Below, piece by piece: positions 27,826-36,819 of a stretch of DNA of 64,000 bases. Positions within the stretch are counted from its first letter, which is position 1. Every line of letters begins with the position of its first letter. The DNA is from Echinicola soli (GTDB taxonomy: Bacteria; Bacteroidota; Bacteroidia; Cytophagales; Cyclobacteriaceae), in NCBI RefSeq assembly GCF_006575665.1, contig NZ_CP041253.1:1927501-1991500 (forward strand), written 5' to 3'. The position numbers and the translations under genes are program-made. The notes under the pieces were generated by a model. That model did not search any database, was not told the DNA's origin, and saw only the letters and a program-made list of their open reading frames with translations.

Positions 27826-30255
27826 ATGCATAGAGTCAAGAGTTTTTTTCTACTACTTTTCGTTTTAGCGCTTTGCTGGAATTGTACTGCACCAGATGAT
27901 AAAGAGCGTCAGGTGATTGATTTTAACAGCGGTTGGCATTTTCAGTTGGGAGATCATCCCAATGCCATCAGTGCAGATTTTGATGTGTCCAATTGGCGGG
28001 AGCTAAATCTTCCCCATGACTGGAGTATCGAAGGGGATTTCAGTGAGGATCATCCGACCAAGCCAGAGGGAGGCGCTTTGCCTGCAGGAATAGGCTGGTA
28101 CAGAAAAGCTTTTAGGCTTCCCACAGAGGCAAAGGAACAAAGCATTTGGATTGAGTTTGATGGGGTTTATAGAAACGGAGAAGTATGGATCAATGGCCAT
28201 CGGTTAGGGATTCGCCCAAACGGCTACAGCTCTTTCAAGTATGACCTAAGCGAATTTTTGAATTACGGGGACGATGTAAATGTTTTGGCCGTTCGTGTGG
28301 ATAATTCCCAGCAGCCCAACTCCCGTTGGTATACTGGGTCGGGTATTTATAGAAATGTACGCTTGATTCGTACGGGGAAAGTCCATGTAGAACACTGGGG
28401 AACCTATGTCACCACTCCCGAAATCACTGACTCTTCGGCTTCTGTAAATATGGAAGTGATGGTGAAGAATGAGGGATTTAATGAACGGAACCTGACTGTC
28501 CGGTCGACCATCTTGGATGCTGAAGGAGAAGAAGTGGCCCAGGAGGAACATTCCCTTACGCTTGGTAATGGTGAAAGTACCGATATCATGCAGCACTTTA
28601 CTGTTCCCTCTCCCAAATTATGGTCCACAGAACAGCCATATTTATATAAAGTGGTCACCCAGGTTTTTGCAGGAATGCAGCTAATGGATGATTATCAGAC
28701 GCCGTTGGGGATTCGGTATTTTGAATTTGATGCTAAAGAAGGTTTTTCCTTAAATGGAAAGCCAATGAAAATCCTGGGTGTTTGTAACCACCACGATCTT
28801 GGGGCTTTGGGCGCGGCAGTGAATAAGCGAGCCATCGAACGACGATTGGAAATCCTAAAGGAAATGGGGGTAAATGCCATTAGAACAGCTCATAACCCGC
28901 CAGCTCCCGAACTGTTGGAGCTCTGCGATGAGATGGGGTTTATTGTGCAGGATGAGGCTTTTGATGTGTGGAAAAAGAAAAAGGTAGATGCGGATAGCCA
29001 CCTCTTTTGGGAAGAATGGCACCGTAGGGACTTGGAAGATCTGATCCTTAGGGACAGAAACCACCCGTCCATCATGATGTGGAGTATTGGCAATGAGATC
29101 CGGGAGCAGTTTGACAGTACGGGAATTAGCATTACCAAGGAATTGGTTAGAATCGTAAAGAGTCTGGATACCACACGCGTAGTGACATGTGCCCTGACCG
29201 AGAATATTCCATCGAAGAATTTTATTTACCAATCCAAAGCACTTGACCTGTTAGGGTTTAACTACAAACATAAAGACCATAAAAAATTCCCAAAATGGTA
29301 CCCGGGCGAAAAGCTCATTGCCACAGAAAACATGTCGGCATTGGCCACAAGAGGCCAATATGACTTTCCTTCCGATACCGTAATGCGTTGGCCACAGGCT
29401 CATGATAAGCCATTGGAAACGGGTAATGACGATTTGACGGTTTCCGCTTATGATCAGGTTTCCGCTTACTGGGGCAGCACCCACGAGGAAACCTGGAAAT
29501 CCATCAAGGATCAGGACTTTATGGCCGGGCTTTTCGTATGGACGGGATTCGATTATCTGGGAGAGCCGATTCCTTATCCTTATCCAGCGAGAAGTTCTTA
29601 CTTTGGCATAGTGGATTTGGCAGGGTTCCCCAAAGATTCCTACTACATGTACAAAAGTGAGTGGACTTCCGATACGGTGCTGCATGTTTTTCCCCACTGG
29701 AACTGGGAAGAGGGGCAAGAGGTGGATGTATGGGCCTATTATAACCAAGCCGATGAAGTGGAATTGTTCCTGAATGGAGAATCTCTGGGAACCAAGAAAA
29801 AAGTAGGTGATGACCTTCATGTGATGTGGCGCGTTCCATACGAACCGGGAACCCTCAGGGCAGTGTCCAGAAAAGACGGTAAAGCGATATTGGAAAAGAA
29901 AGTTTTCACTGCTGGTGATGCCCAAAAGGTAACGTTGAATCCAGATCGAAAAATCATCAAAGCAGATGGGAAAGATCTCTCCTTTATTACCGTGAACATC
30001 TGTGATATGGATGGAAATATGGTGCCCAATGCCAATAATATGGTCAATTTCGAAATCCAGGGAGAAGGAAAGATTATGGGCGTCGACAATGGCTATCAAG
30101 CTAGTCTGGAACCTTTTAAGGCTAATTACAGGAAAGCATTTAACGGTAAATGCCTGCTGATCGTCCAATCCACAGGTGAGGCAGGCAATATTTCTATTCG
30201 TGCCACCGCAGAGCACCTACAGCCAGGGGAGATTGTCTTGGAGACGGTGGATTGA
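27826..30255 (+). CDS. GH2 family beta-galactosidase-like lipoprotein
   Basis: From ATG 27826 the product has 809 residues with a lipoprotein signal (LALCWNCTAP, Cys about 22). It has the GH2 domain order: jelly-roll (FNSGWHFQLGD... LPHDWSIEGDF), Ig-like domain, then TIM barrel with SFNGKPM-type opening, IRTAHNPPAPE, acid/base Glu424 in IGNEIRE and candidate nucleophile Glu501 in ATENMSA. A C-terminal Ig-like pair (DUF4982-type, about 640-800) closes it. The ORF is open upstream to 27664; the inner ATG is preferred because it gives a clean lipobox and avoids the repeat element. Confidence 0.88.
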   Translation: MHRVKSFFLLLFVLALCWNCTAPDDKERQVIDFNSGWHFQLGDHPNAISADFDVSNWRELNLPHDWSIEGDFSEDHPTKPEGGALPAGIGWYRKAFRLPTEAKEQSIWIEFDGVYRNGEVWINGHRLGIRPNGYSSFKYDLSEFLNYGDDVNVLAVRVDNSQQPNSRWYTGSGIYRNVRLIRTGKVHVEHWGTYVTTPEITDSSASVNMEVMVKNEGFNERNLTVRSTILDAEGEEVAQEEHSLTLGNGESTDIMQHFTVPSPKLWSTEQPYLYKVVTQVFAGMQLMDDYQTPLGIRYFEFDAKEGFSLNGKPMKILGVCNHHDLGALGAAVNKRAIERRLEILKEMGVNAIRTAHNPPAPELLELCDEMGFIVQDEAFDVWKKKKVDADSHLFWEEWHRRDLEDLILRDRNHPSIMMWSIGNEIREQFDSTGISITKELVRIVKSLDTTRVVTCALTENIPSKNFIYQSKALDLLGFNYKHKDHKKFPKWYPGEKLIATENMSALATRGQYDFPSDTVMRWPQAHDKPLETGNDDLTVSAYDQVSAYWGSTHEETWKSIKDQDFMAGLFVWTGFDYLGEPIPYPYPARSSYFGIVDLAGFPKDSYYMYKSEWTSDTVLHVFPHWNWEEGQEVDVWAYYNQADEVELFLNGESLGTKKKVGDDLHVMWRVPYEPGTLRAVSRKDGKAILEKKVFTAGDAQKVTLNPDRKIIKADGKDLSFITVNICDMDGNMVPNANNMVNFEIQGEGKIMGVDNGYQASLEPFKANYRKAFNGKCLLIVQSTGEAGNISIRATAEHLQPGEIVLETVD

Positions 30256-30727
30256 TGGGGTATGAAAGAAATATGAAATGAACGGTCCAAGTTTTCAAAC
30301 TTGGACCTAAACTTCCAAAAATCTTCGGGCTTTCATATTAATCTAAAATCGATAGGAGTTTGGCCATTGGAATGATTTAAAATGACTATTGGTAATTTTA
30401 CACGTAGTGGGACAATTACAAATTCGATTTCGAAAGTTAATGGACTGGATTTTTGGTCCTTTAGATCAATGAAAATGCGTAGCATTCATGAAGACCTATT
30501 GAAAGCAATTTTACACCTGAATAAAAGGACGGAAACACAATTTATTCAATTATGCTTGGCTACGTGTATGATTGCGGAGGCTCATATAATTTAATGCTAA
30601 TCCCATAATGACTTTCGCATTTCTCTTTTTAATTCATAGAAACTCAGGTACATATTATGAGTAGTCCTAAATAGCATTGATCCAGCCTCTGCTTGGAGGA
30701 ATGATAGCTTCCGGTTTTCTAGAGGGA
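30256..30727. other. Spacer with palindrome and repeat copy B between GH2 and AraC genes
   Basis: An 11-bp perfect-stem hairpin (30284-30307, GGTCCAAGTTT/AAACTTGGACC, 2-base loop) follows the GH2 stop and may end transcription. Copy B of the hairpin element occupies 30442-30586. The frame across 30382-30594 is not considered a gene. The stretch to 30727 is the 3' flank of the convergent AraC gene. Confidence 0.6.
30442..30586 (+). repeat. Dispersed hairpin element, copy B (expanded loop)
   Basis: Same outer parts as copy A (GGACTGGATTTTTGGTCC at the left, the 64-base tail at 30523-30586). The loop between the stem arms is about 50 bases longer and holds its own small palindrome (AATGCGTAGCATT). 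Copies A and B bracket the lipoprotein GH2 gene in the same orientation. Confidence 0.75.
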
Positions 30728-31675
30728 TCAATTATCCTCACGCTTCCTCAACTGATTTTGGTACTTGCCAGGAGTGATGCCCGTTCGGTGCGAAAATGTA
30801 GTGGTGAAATGTTGTAGGGATGAAAAGCCACAGTTATAGGCAATATCCGAAAGGTCCATTCCATTGGGATCCAGGATTTGGGCTTTGGCCTTTTCTATTT
30901 TGAGGTTGATGATAAAGCTGTTTGGGGGATATCCGGTGAGCCGCTTTACTTCATCGGTGAATTTAGTCTTTCCCATCCCAAAGTGGCTGGCCATATCTTC
31001 TACGCCCCATTTTTTGGTGAGGTCGCTTTGCACCAAAGCAGTCAGTTGCTCAATAAAATGATCATCTTCATCGATCTTTGATTTGCGGTGTTTCAGGTCA
31101 CGGTACAGCTCGATCAGTAAATTTTCAATGAGATTTCCAATGACCTTCGCGTAACCCTCTCGTTGATGCTGCAGTTCTTCCTTTATTTCAGAAAAGTACT
31201 TTTTGAAAAACCGTGCTTTTCTGAGCACCATACCTTTTTCGGCGGCAATCATATTGCCAAGCTCTTCCTGGAAGTCCGTGGACAACTTGGACCAACTGCC
31301 AAGCTGCAATGGAGCCCCAGGAGAAAAAGCATCAGGCTTTATAATCAGCCAATTGATCTGTCCCATGTCCATTTTTCCTGCCGGGCTGCCATTCCAATGC
31401 CATGGAGCGGTAATGGATAAGTCATCGGGCAGCAGTTCCACAGAGCGATTTTCAATGACCCAGTCGTATTTACCACTTTCGATAAAGTGAATTTCGATAC
31501 CGTCATTTAGGTGTGGACGCATATTTTCATCCATTCGGACTTTTGAAAATTTCATGCTGCCAAATTGGTTGATAAAAGGAAGAGATGTGATGGGGCCGGG
31601 ATTTTCCTCGTGGTACCAAATACCTGATTCACCTGCTTTTGATCTTCCTGAGGGGTGATGTTCACTATCAGTCAT
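30728..31675 (-). CDS. AraC-family transcriptional regulator
   Basis: A 315-residue protein on the minus strand. The N-terminal part (about 30-130) looks like an AraC cupin-type sensing domain (MRPHLNDGIEIHFIESGKYDWVIENR; LPDDLSITAPWHWNGS). A helical linker follows. The C-terminal 100 residues are the double helix-turn-helix: WGVEDMASHFGMGKTKFTDEV and DLSDIAYNCGFSSLQHFTTTF, then TGITPGKYQ. It is transcribed divergently from a SusC gene with a 219-base gap, so it probably regulates that operon and maybe the next pair. Inducer is unknown, likely a sugar from pectin. Confidence 0.92.
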   Translation of the reverse strand: MTDSEHHPSGRSKAGESGIWYHEENPGPITSLPFINQFGSMKFSKVRMDENMRPHLNDGIEIHFIESGKYDWVIENRSVELLPDDLSITAPWHWNGSPAGKMDMGQINWLIIKPDAFSPGAPLQLGSWSKLSTDFQEELGNMIAAEKGMVLRKARFFKKYFSEIKEELQHQREGYAKVIGNLIENLLIELYRDLKHRKSKIDEDDHFIEQLTALVQSDLTKKWGVEDMASHFGMGKTKFTDEVKRLTGYPPNSFIINLKIEKAKAQILDPNGMDLSDIAYNCGFSSLQHFTTTFSHRTGITPGKYQNQLRKREDN

Positions 31676-31774
31676 TTATTATTGGCTGGGTTTATGTTAG
31701 ATTATATTTTGGGTAATCGAAGATTTTTTCGATGGTTATTTTGCGTTTATTTGGAATAAAAGCAAATATAATGA

Positions 31775-31810
31775 CCTTTTTATAAAATCGACCGTTGTTT
31801 TTATTTTTCT
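31775..31810 (+). promoter_or_regulatory. 36-bp sequence shared upstream of two SusC genes, copy 1
   Basis: The 36 bases from CCTTTTTATAAAATCGACCG onward are identical to 36641-36676. This copy lies in the AraC-SusC divergent region, 84 bases before the SusC start at 31895. A good candidate for a shared promoter, leader or operator; no protein-binding claim can be made from sequence alone. Confidence 0.6.
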
Positions 31811-31894
31811 TCGGTTTTGCTTGATTCTGGTGATATTTACTAATAGCAATGTCGGATTATAAGTCCATTTTAATAACCCAAAATTTCCAAACTT

Positions 31895-34800
31895 ATGAAC
31901 ACAAAATTACTCTTTGCCACCTTGGTGGTAGGAAGTGGCATGTTGCTCTCAAATGCCAATGCTACTGGAAATCCACCCTCTATTTCATATGGGACAGCGC
32001 GAATACAGCAAGATGCAGAAACTGTCCGCGGCACTATCCGGGATGCAGATAGTGGTGAGTTGATGCCTGGCGTAAACGTACGCCTAAAAAACACAAGTAA
32101 AGGTACTGTTACGGATATTGACGGTAAGTTTGAAATCGAAGTAGAAGGCCCACAAAGCGTCTTGGTTTTTTCATTTATTGGTTACGTTTCCCAAGAAGTA
32201 ACTGTTGGCAATCAAGGTGTCATGGAAATATCACTTCATTCTGACCTGGAGAGCTTGGAAGAAGTGGTGGTTGTCGGTTATGGTACGCAGGTAAAGCGAA
32301 ATGTCACAGGGTCAGTGAGCTCCGTGGAGGTGGATCAACTAGAAACCCAACCTAACACCAATATCGGCCAAGCTCTACGAGGAAGAGTGGCCGGAGTGCA
32401 GTTTACCGACAATGGCCGTCCAGGCCAAGGGGGGAACGTGCTTGTCCGGGGTCAACGTTCCATTACTGCTAGTAATGACCCATTGATAATTTTGGATGGG
32501 GCTTTTTTTAACGGTGAGCTGTCTGATATCAATCCGTCTGACGTCGCTTCTATGGAAGTATTGAAGGATGCAAGTGCTTCTGCGATTTATGGATCGAGGG
32601 CCGCCAACGGGGTGATCTTGATTACTTCCAAAAAGGGAACATCCGAAAAACCACTCATCAGAATCAATTCCTATGCAGGTGTGTCTGATTGGAGTTATAA
32701 AATGCCCCTCTATTCTCCTGACGAATACCTTCAGCGACGACTTGACTTCAGATCCCAAAACCAGCCTAATGATCCGATAGTGACTGTACGTGAGTTGCTA
32801 AGTGCAGAAGAAAGGGAAATGTATGATGCTGGAAGAACCGTAGATCCATGGGATGAGATTTCGCAGAATGCCTCGCAGAAATCCATTAACCTCAGCGTTT
32901 CTGGTCAGAGCGACAAAACCAATTATTTCATTTCGGGAAGTTATGTGGATGAGGAAGGACTGATTTATGGTGACCGAGCCAGTAGAATTTCCATGCGTTT
33001 AAACCTAACCAACGAAATCACTAGTTGGCTGAAAATTGGAGCAAATACCCAGTACGTACAGCGTGATCTTTCAGGTGTGGAAGCATCAGTTTTGAACGGC
33101 TATTGGCTAACCCCTTATGCCAAAATGTATTATGACGATGCCAAAACAGACCCGGTACCTTATCCTACAGGGGATAATCTGGTAAATAATCCTATGTTCA
33201 ATGCGCTACTAATGGACAACGAGCAGATTTCCAATAATCTCATGGCCAATTTATTTGCGATCATTGATGTTCCATTCCTGGAAGGGCTAAGTTATCGGTT
33301 CAATTACAACCCAAACATTCGCTGGGACCACGATTATTCCTTTCAGCCGATTTATCAGAGAAATGGGATCAATAATCCCGGTACCGGTAGAAAGTACAAT
33401 CAAAACCGGAAGAATTGGCAGTACGAAAATATCGTAACCTACACCAAGGAAATTAATGATCATGGTTTTGACGTCACATTGCTCTATGGTCGTAACCATG
33501 CTTTCAGAGAAGGGACCTTTGCAGAAGGTAGGGGATTTGTCAATGATGCGAATGGATGGCATAACCTTGAAATAGCGGAGACCCAGCAGATCGAAACAGA
33601 AGGGGCTCAGCAGGACGGGGTATCTTCTATGGCGCGATTGAATTATCGGTTCAAAAACCGCTATATGATTACACTTACCGCTAGAAGGGATGGTGCATCG
33701 GTATTTGGTGAAGATAAAAAATTCGGGACTTTTCCCTCTGTGGCTTTGGGCTGGGTGATGAGCGATGAAGCCTTTATGCTAAATCAGAAGACCATCGATA
33801 TGCTGAAATTCCGGCTAAGTTATGGTGAAGTGGGTAACCAGGCTGTTTCGGCATACCGAGCATTGGATAGATCTAATTCCTTCCAATATGTTTTTGGCTC
33901 AGATACGTATACTGCCCTTTTCCCAAACCCGGAATATATGCCAAACCCAAGTTTGGGGTGGGAGACGACCGCTTCCTTTAATGCAGCGGTGGATTTTGAA
34001 CTTTGGAAGGGGAGATTATCTGGTACGGCAGAATTTTATGATATGACCACCACGGATCTCCTGCTGGCGAGAAGTCTTCCAGCAATGACCGGATTCTGGT
34101 CCACCACTGCCAACTTGGGACAAACCAGCAACACTGGATTTGAATTGACCTTAAATGGCGGTATTATCCAGAAGAAGGACTTTTCTTGGAACAGTACCTT
34201 GACGTTTTCCACTAATAAAAACCGAATCGACCATCTGTACTATGCAGATTCTGACGGGGATGGACAGGAAGATGATGACCTTGGCAACAGGTGGTTTATC
34301 GGTCAACCCATTGGGGTGACCTATGATTATGCTTTTGATGGCATCTATCAAGAAGGAGATGAGATGCCAGATGGCTACCAAGCAGGATGGATAAGGGTAA
34401 AAGACCTGAACAATGATGACCAAATTACGCCCGAAGATAGAACCGTCCTAGGACAAACAGCTCCTAAATATCGCTTGGGCCTGAACAATCAATTCAATTA
34501 TAAAAACTGGTCACTTTCTGTTTTTATCAATGCGATGACAGGTTGGGAAGCGCAGTTTAACCTGCTGGATGTAAGTACCCAAACCGGGAATAGCTATCCC
34601 GGCAGATCAGTGAATTTCCTCAATGCTGGTTACTGGACTCCCGAAAACCAGTCTAATGATCGACCGGGACTTACCTACACCAACCCGCTGGGAAGAGGAT
34701 ATTACCTCAGCAGGGATTTTGTAAGGATTCAGGATGCTACACTTGCCTATAGCTTCCCTGAGGTAATGTTGGAAAAATGGAGAATGTCAGGATTAAAAGT

Positions 34801-34933
34801 ATATGTAAGTGGGAGAAACCTCGCCACCTTTACTGATTGGCTCGGCCCTGATCCTGAAAGTGGAAACAATACCATTACCAACCTGTATCCAACCCCACGA
34901 ACTATAATAGCGGGACTAAATATCAGCTTTTAA
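31895..34933 (+). CDS. SusC/RagA-family TonB-dependent outer-membrane receptor
   Basis: A 1012-residue SusC. Signal peptide to about residue 24 (SNANA), carboxypeptidase-regulatory-like domain (about 49-115: VRGTIRDADSGELMPGVNV, GTVTDIDGKFEIEV), then the linker LEEVVVVGYGTQVKRNVTGSV that marks the plug start. The SusC signature is DASASAIYGSRAANGVILIT (about 225-244), followed by the 22-strand barrel. It is paired with the SusD 16 bases downstream. No glycosidase directly follows the pair, so the substrate is inferred only from the flanking pectin genes. Confidence 0.95.
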   Translation: MNTKLLFATLVVGSGMLLSNANATGNPPSISYGTARIQQDAETVRGTIRDADSGELMPGVNVRLKNTSKGTVTDIDGKFEIEVEGPQSVLVFSFIGYVSQEVTVGNQGVMEISLHSDLESLEEVVVVGYGTQVKRNVTGSVSSVEVDQLETQPNTNIGQALRGRVAGVQFTDNGRPGQGGNVLVRGQRSITASNDPLIILDGAFFNGELSDINPSDVASMEVLKDASASAIYGSRAANGVILITSKKGTSEKPLIRINSYAGVSDWSYKMPLYSPDEYLQRRLDFRSQNQPNDPIVTVRELLSAEEREMYDAGRTVDPWDEISQNASQKSINLSVSGQSDKTNYFISGSYVDEEGLIYGDRASRISMRLNLTNEITSWLKIGANTQYVQRDLSGVEASVLNGYWLTPYAKMYYDDAKTDPVPYPTGDNLVNNPMFNALLMDNEQISNNLMANLFAIIDVPFLEGLSYRFNYNPNIRWDHDYSFQPIYQRNGINNPGTGRKYNQNRKNWQYENIVTYTKEINDHGFDVTLLYGRNHAFREGTFAEGRGFVNDANGWHNLEIAETQQIETEGAQQDGVSSMARLNYRFKNRYMITLTARRDGASVFGEDKKFGTFPSVALGWVMSDEAFMLNQKTIDMLKFRLSYGEVGNQAVSAYRALDRSNSFQYVFGSDTYTALFPNPEYMPNPSLGWETTASFNAAVDFELWKGRLSGTAEFYDMTTTDLLLARSLPAMTGFWSTTANLGQTSNTGFELTLNGGIIQKKDFSWNSTLTFSTNKNRIDHLYYADSDGDGQEDDDLGNRWFIGQPIGVTYDYAFDGIYQEGDEMPDGYQAGWIRVKDLNNDDQITPEDRTVLGQTAPKYRLGLNNQFNYKNWSLSVFINAMTGWEAQFNLLDVSTQTGNSYPGRSVNFLNAGYWTPENQSNDRPGLTYTNPLGRGYYLSRDFVRIQDATLAYSFPEVMLEKWRMSGLKVYVSGRNLATFTDWLGPDPESGNNTITNLYPTPRTIIAGLNISF

Positions 34934-34949
34934 CATTGAGCCAATAGTC

Positions 34950-36593
34950 ATGAAAAAAACAGCTAATAAATACATCAAAAAAGCAGCGCAACTATTGCTA
35001 GGAGCAAGTTTAGTGGGCGCGGTAATATCTTGCGAAAATGATTTCTTGGAAGAGAAACCACTGGACTTCTTGAATTCCGACGTGGTCCTGACCAATCCAG
35101 AGGGCTTTGAAAGTGCCATCACAGGACTTTATGAATCCGTAAGGCACCTTTACTTCCGAGAGGATGGTTCTAAGATGCAGGCAATGTACTATGGAACCGA
35201 CGTCGCCACCACAGGAGACCGGTCATTGGCGGATTTTAAAGATTATGGGACTTGGCTTACCCCCACGCTTTATGCGGTGGACCATTACTGGAACTGGGGA
35301 TACAGGAACTTGATGCCAAGGGCCAATACTATAATCCAATATGCAACGGAAACGGATTTTTGGGATAGCGAAGAGCAGCGAAATGCTGTCATAGCAGAAG
35401 CGAGGTTTTTCAGGGCTTACGCCTATAATTTCTTGGCAAATTTGTACGGTGATGTGCCCATTGTGGACCAGCTATATCGTGCTCCCAAAGCCGATTTTCA
35501 GCGCAGTCCAAGGAATGAAGTGTATGACTTTGCTAGACAGGACCTTGAATTTGCCGCACAGTGGCTTCCTAATGAGGCCAGTGTGGATGGTCGGGTGGCG
35601 AAGGCGGCAGCTTACCATTTGCTCGCTGAAGTGTACATCAGCCTTGGTGATTACAATGCGGCTATTGATGCGGCGACCAATGTTATCGATGACGGTAATT
35701 ATGAGCTTATGAGAGAACGGTTTGGGAGCCGGGTGGATCAGCCGGGAGATGTCATTTCAGACCTCCATGCCCAAGATAACCAAAACCGATCCACTGGTAA
35801 TACCGAAACGATCTGGAATCTCCAGTTTGAACCTCGATCCACCCCAGGAGGTACCGTCGAAAACAGTAAGTGGAAAGGAGTCACTTGGCTAAGGGCGTGG
35901 GGACCAAAATGGTGGGAGATCACCGATCCCAATGGGGAGCCAGGAATGGAGCTATCCGTAGACAGTCTTGGGCGTGGCGTAGCTTGGGTGAGACCGACCA
36001 ATTACTATTCCTATGAAATATGGGAAAACGAAAGTGATGTGAGAAATTCTTCTTATAACATTCGCAGGACCTACTACTATAATAACCCGGAGTCTGAGTA
36101 CTTTGGTCAGGAAGTGCAGTTAGATCCCAATAGATTGGATTCAATGGTTCAGTTTTACCCTATGCTCACCAAGATAGAGGGCACGGCTGAATACCTGGAA
36201 GGAGCTAATTATGGACGATCGTTTAAGGATGTCTATTTAATGCGACTGGCTGAAACCTACCTATTACGGGCGGAAGCCCATTTTCTAAATGGAAATGCAG
36301 ATCTTGCCGCAGAAGACATCAACGAGGTACGTCTGAGGGCAAATGCCAATTCCATTACGGGAGCCGATGTTGATCTTGATTTTATATTGGATGAAAGGGC
36401 CCGGGAGCTTATCATTGAAGAAAATAGAAGGTTGACGCTTAATAGAATGGGGGAACTAGTAGAACGCACCAAAAGGTATAATCCTCAAAGTGGCCCCACC
36501 ATTCAGGATTACCATGAGTTGTTTCCAATTCCACAGACTACCATTGATGCAAATATCGATGCGGACATGCCGCAGAATCCTGGGTATTTATAA
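34950..36593 (+). CDS. SusD/RagB-family glycan-binding lipoprotein
   Basis: A 547-residue SusD partner of the SusC immediately upstream. Lipoprotein signal with Cys about 28 (AVISCENDF), then FLEEKPLDFLNSDVVLTNPEG. TPR-like helices follow (RNAVIAEARFFRAYAYNFLANLYGDVPIV). The C-terminal SusD domain reads LRAEAHFLNGNADLAAEDINEVR and ELIIEENRRLTLNRMG, ending in MPQNPGYL. Length is typical. A terminator hairpin follows at 36609. Confidence 0.94.
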   Translation: MKKTANKYIKKAAQLLLGASLVGAVISCENDFLEEKPLDFLNSDVVLTNPEGFESAITGLYESVRHLYFREDGSKMQAMYYGTDVATTGDRSLADFKDYGTWLTPTLYAVDHYWNWGYRNLMPRANTIIQYATETDFWDSEEQRNAVIAEARFFRAYAYNFLANLYGDVPIVDQLYRAPKADFQRSPRNEVYDFARQDLEFAAQWLPNEASVDGRVAKAAAYHLLAEVYISLGDYNAAIDAATNVIDDGNYELMRERFGSRVDQPGDVISDLHAQDNQNRSTGNTETIWNLQFEPRSTPGGTVENSKWKGVTWLRAWGPKWWEITDPNGEPGMELSVDSLGRGVAWVRPTNYYSYEIWENESDVRNSSYNIRRTYYYNNPESEYFGQEVQLDPNRLDSMVQFYPMLTKIEGTAEYLEGANYGRSFKDVYLMRLAETYLLRAEAHFLNGNADLAAEDINEVRLRANANSITGADVDLDFILDERARELIIEENRRLTLNRMGELVERTKRYNPQSGPTIQDYHELFPIPQTTIDANIDADMPQNPGYL

Positions 36594-36608
36594 GTGAAAT
36601 TTATTACC

Positions 36609-36647
36609 AAAAAGCTTCTTGCAGCATCAGCTGTAAGAAGCCTTTTT
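36609..36647 (+). terminator. Rho-independent terminator after susD
   Basis: AAAAAGCTTCTTGCAG pairs with CTGTAAGAAGCCTTTTT across a short CATCAG loop and runs into a T-tract. It starts 16 bases after the SusD stop. The T-tract side is the left end of the 36-bp element at 36641, so stop signal and the next operon's leader overlap. Confidence 0.75.
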
Positions 36648-36676
36648 ATAAAATCGACCGTTGTTTTTATTTTTCT
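36641..36676 (+). promoter_or_regulatory. 36-bp sequence shared upstream of two SusC genes, copy 2
   Basis: Identical over 36 bases to 31775-31810. It ends 143 bases before the SusC start at 36820. After it, TGGTGAT also recurs near copy 1 (after a 17-base insertion there), so the similarity is a little longer than the exact block. It overlaps the right arm of the preceding terminator. Confidence 0.6.
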
Positions 36677-36819
36677 GGTGATCATCTTTTAAAACGGATA
36701 TTGTAAGAGCAATGCAGCTGAAAGCTTTGTTCAATATTGACCTAATAGTAAAAGGTTTGGTGATAACAAATTGGGACAGGCAAAAGGCATTGAATCTATA
36801 ACCCAAAATATTCCTATTT

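Noticed and set aside
29251..30216. 321-codon open frame on the minus strand inside the GH2 lipoprotein gene
   Set aside because: It lies wholly within a clear GH2 gene, has no recognisable domain and is a by-product of codon bias.
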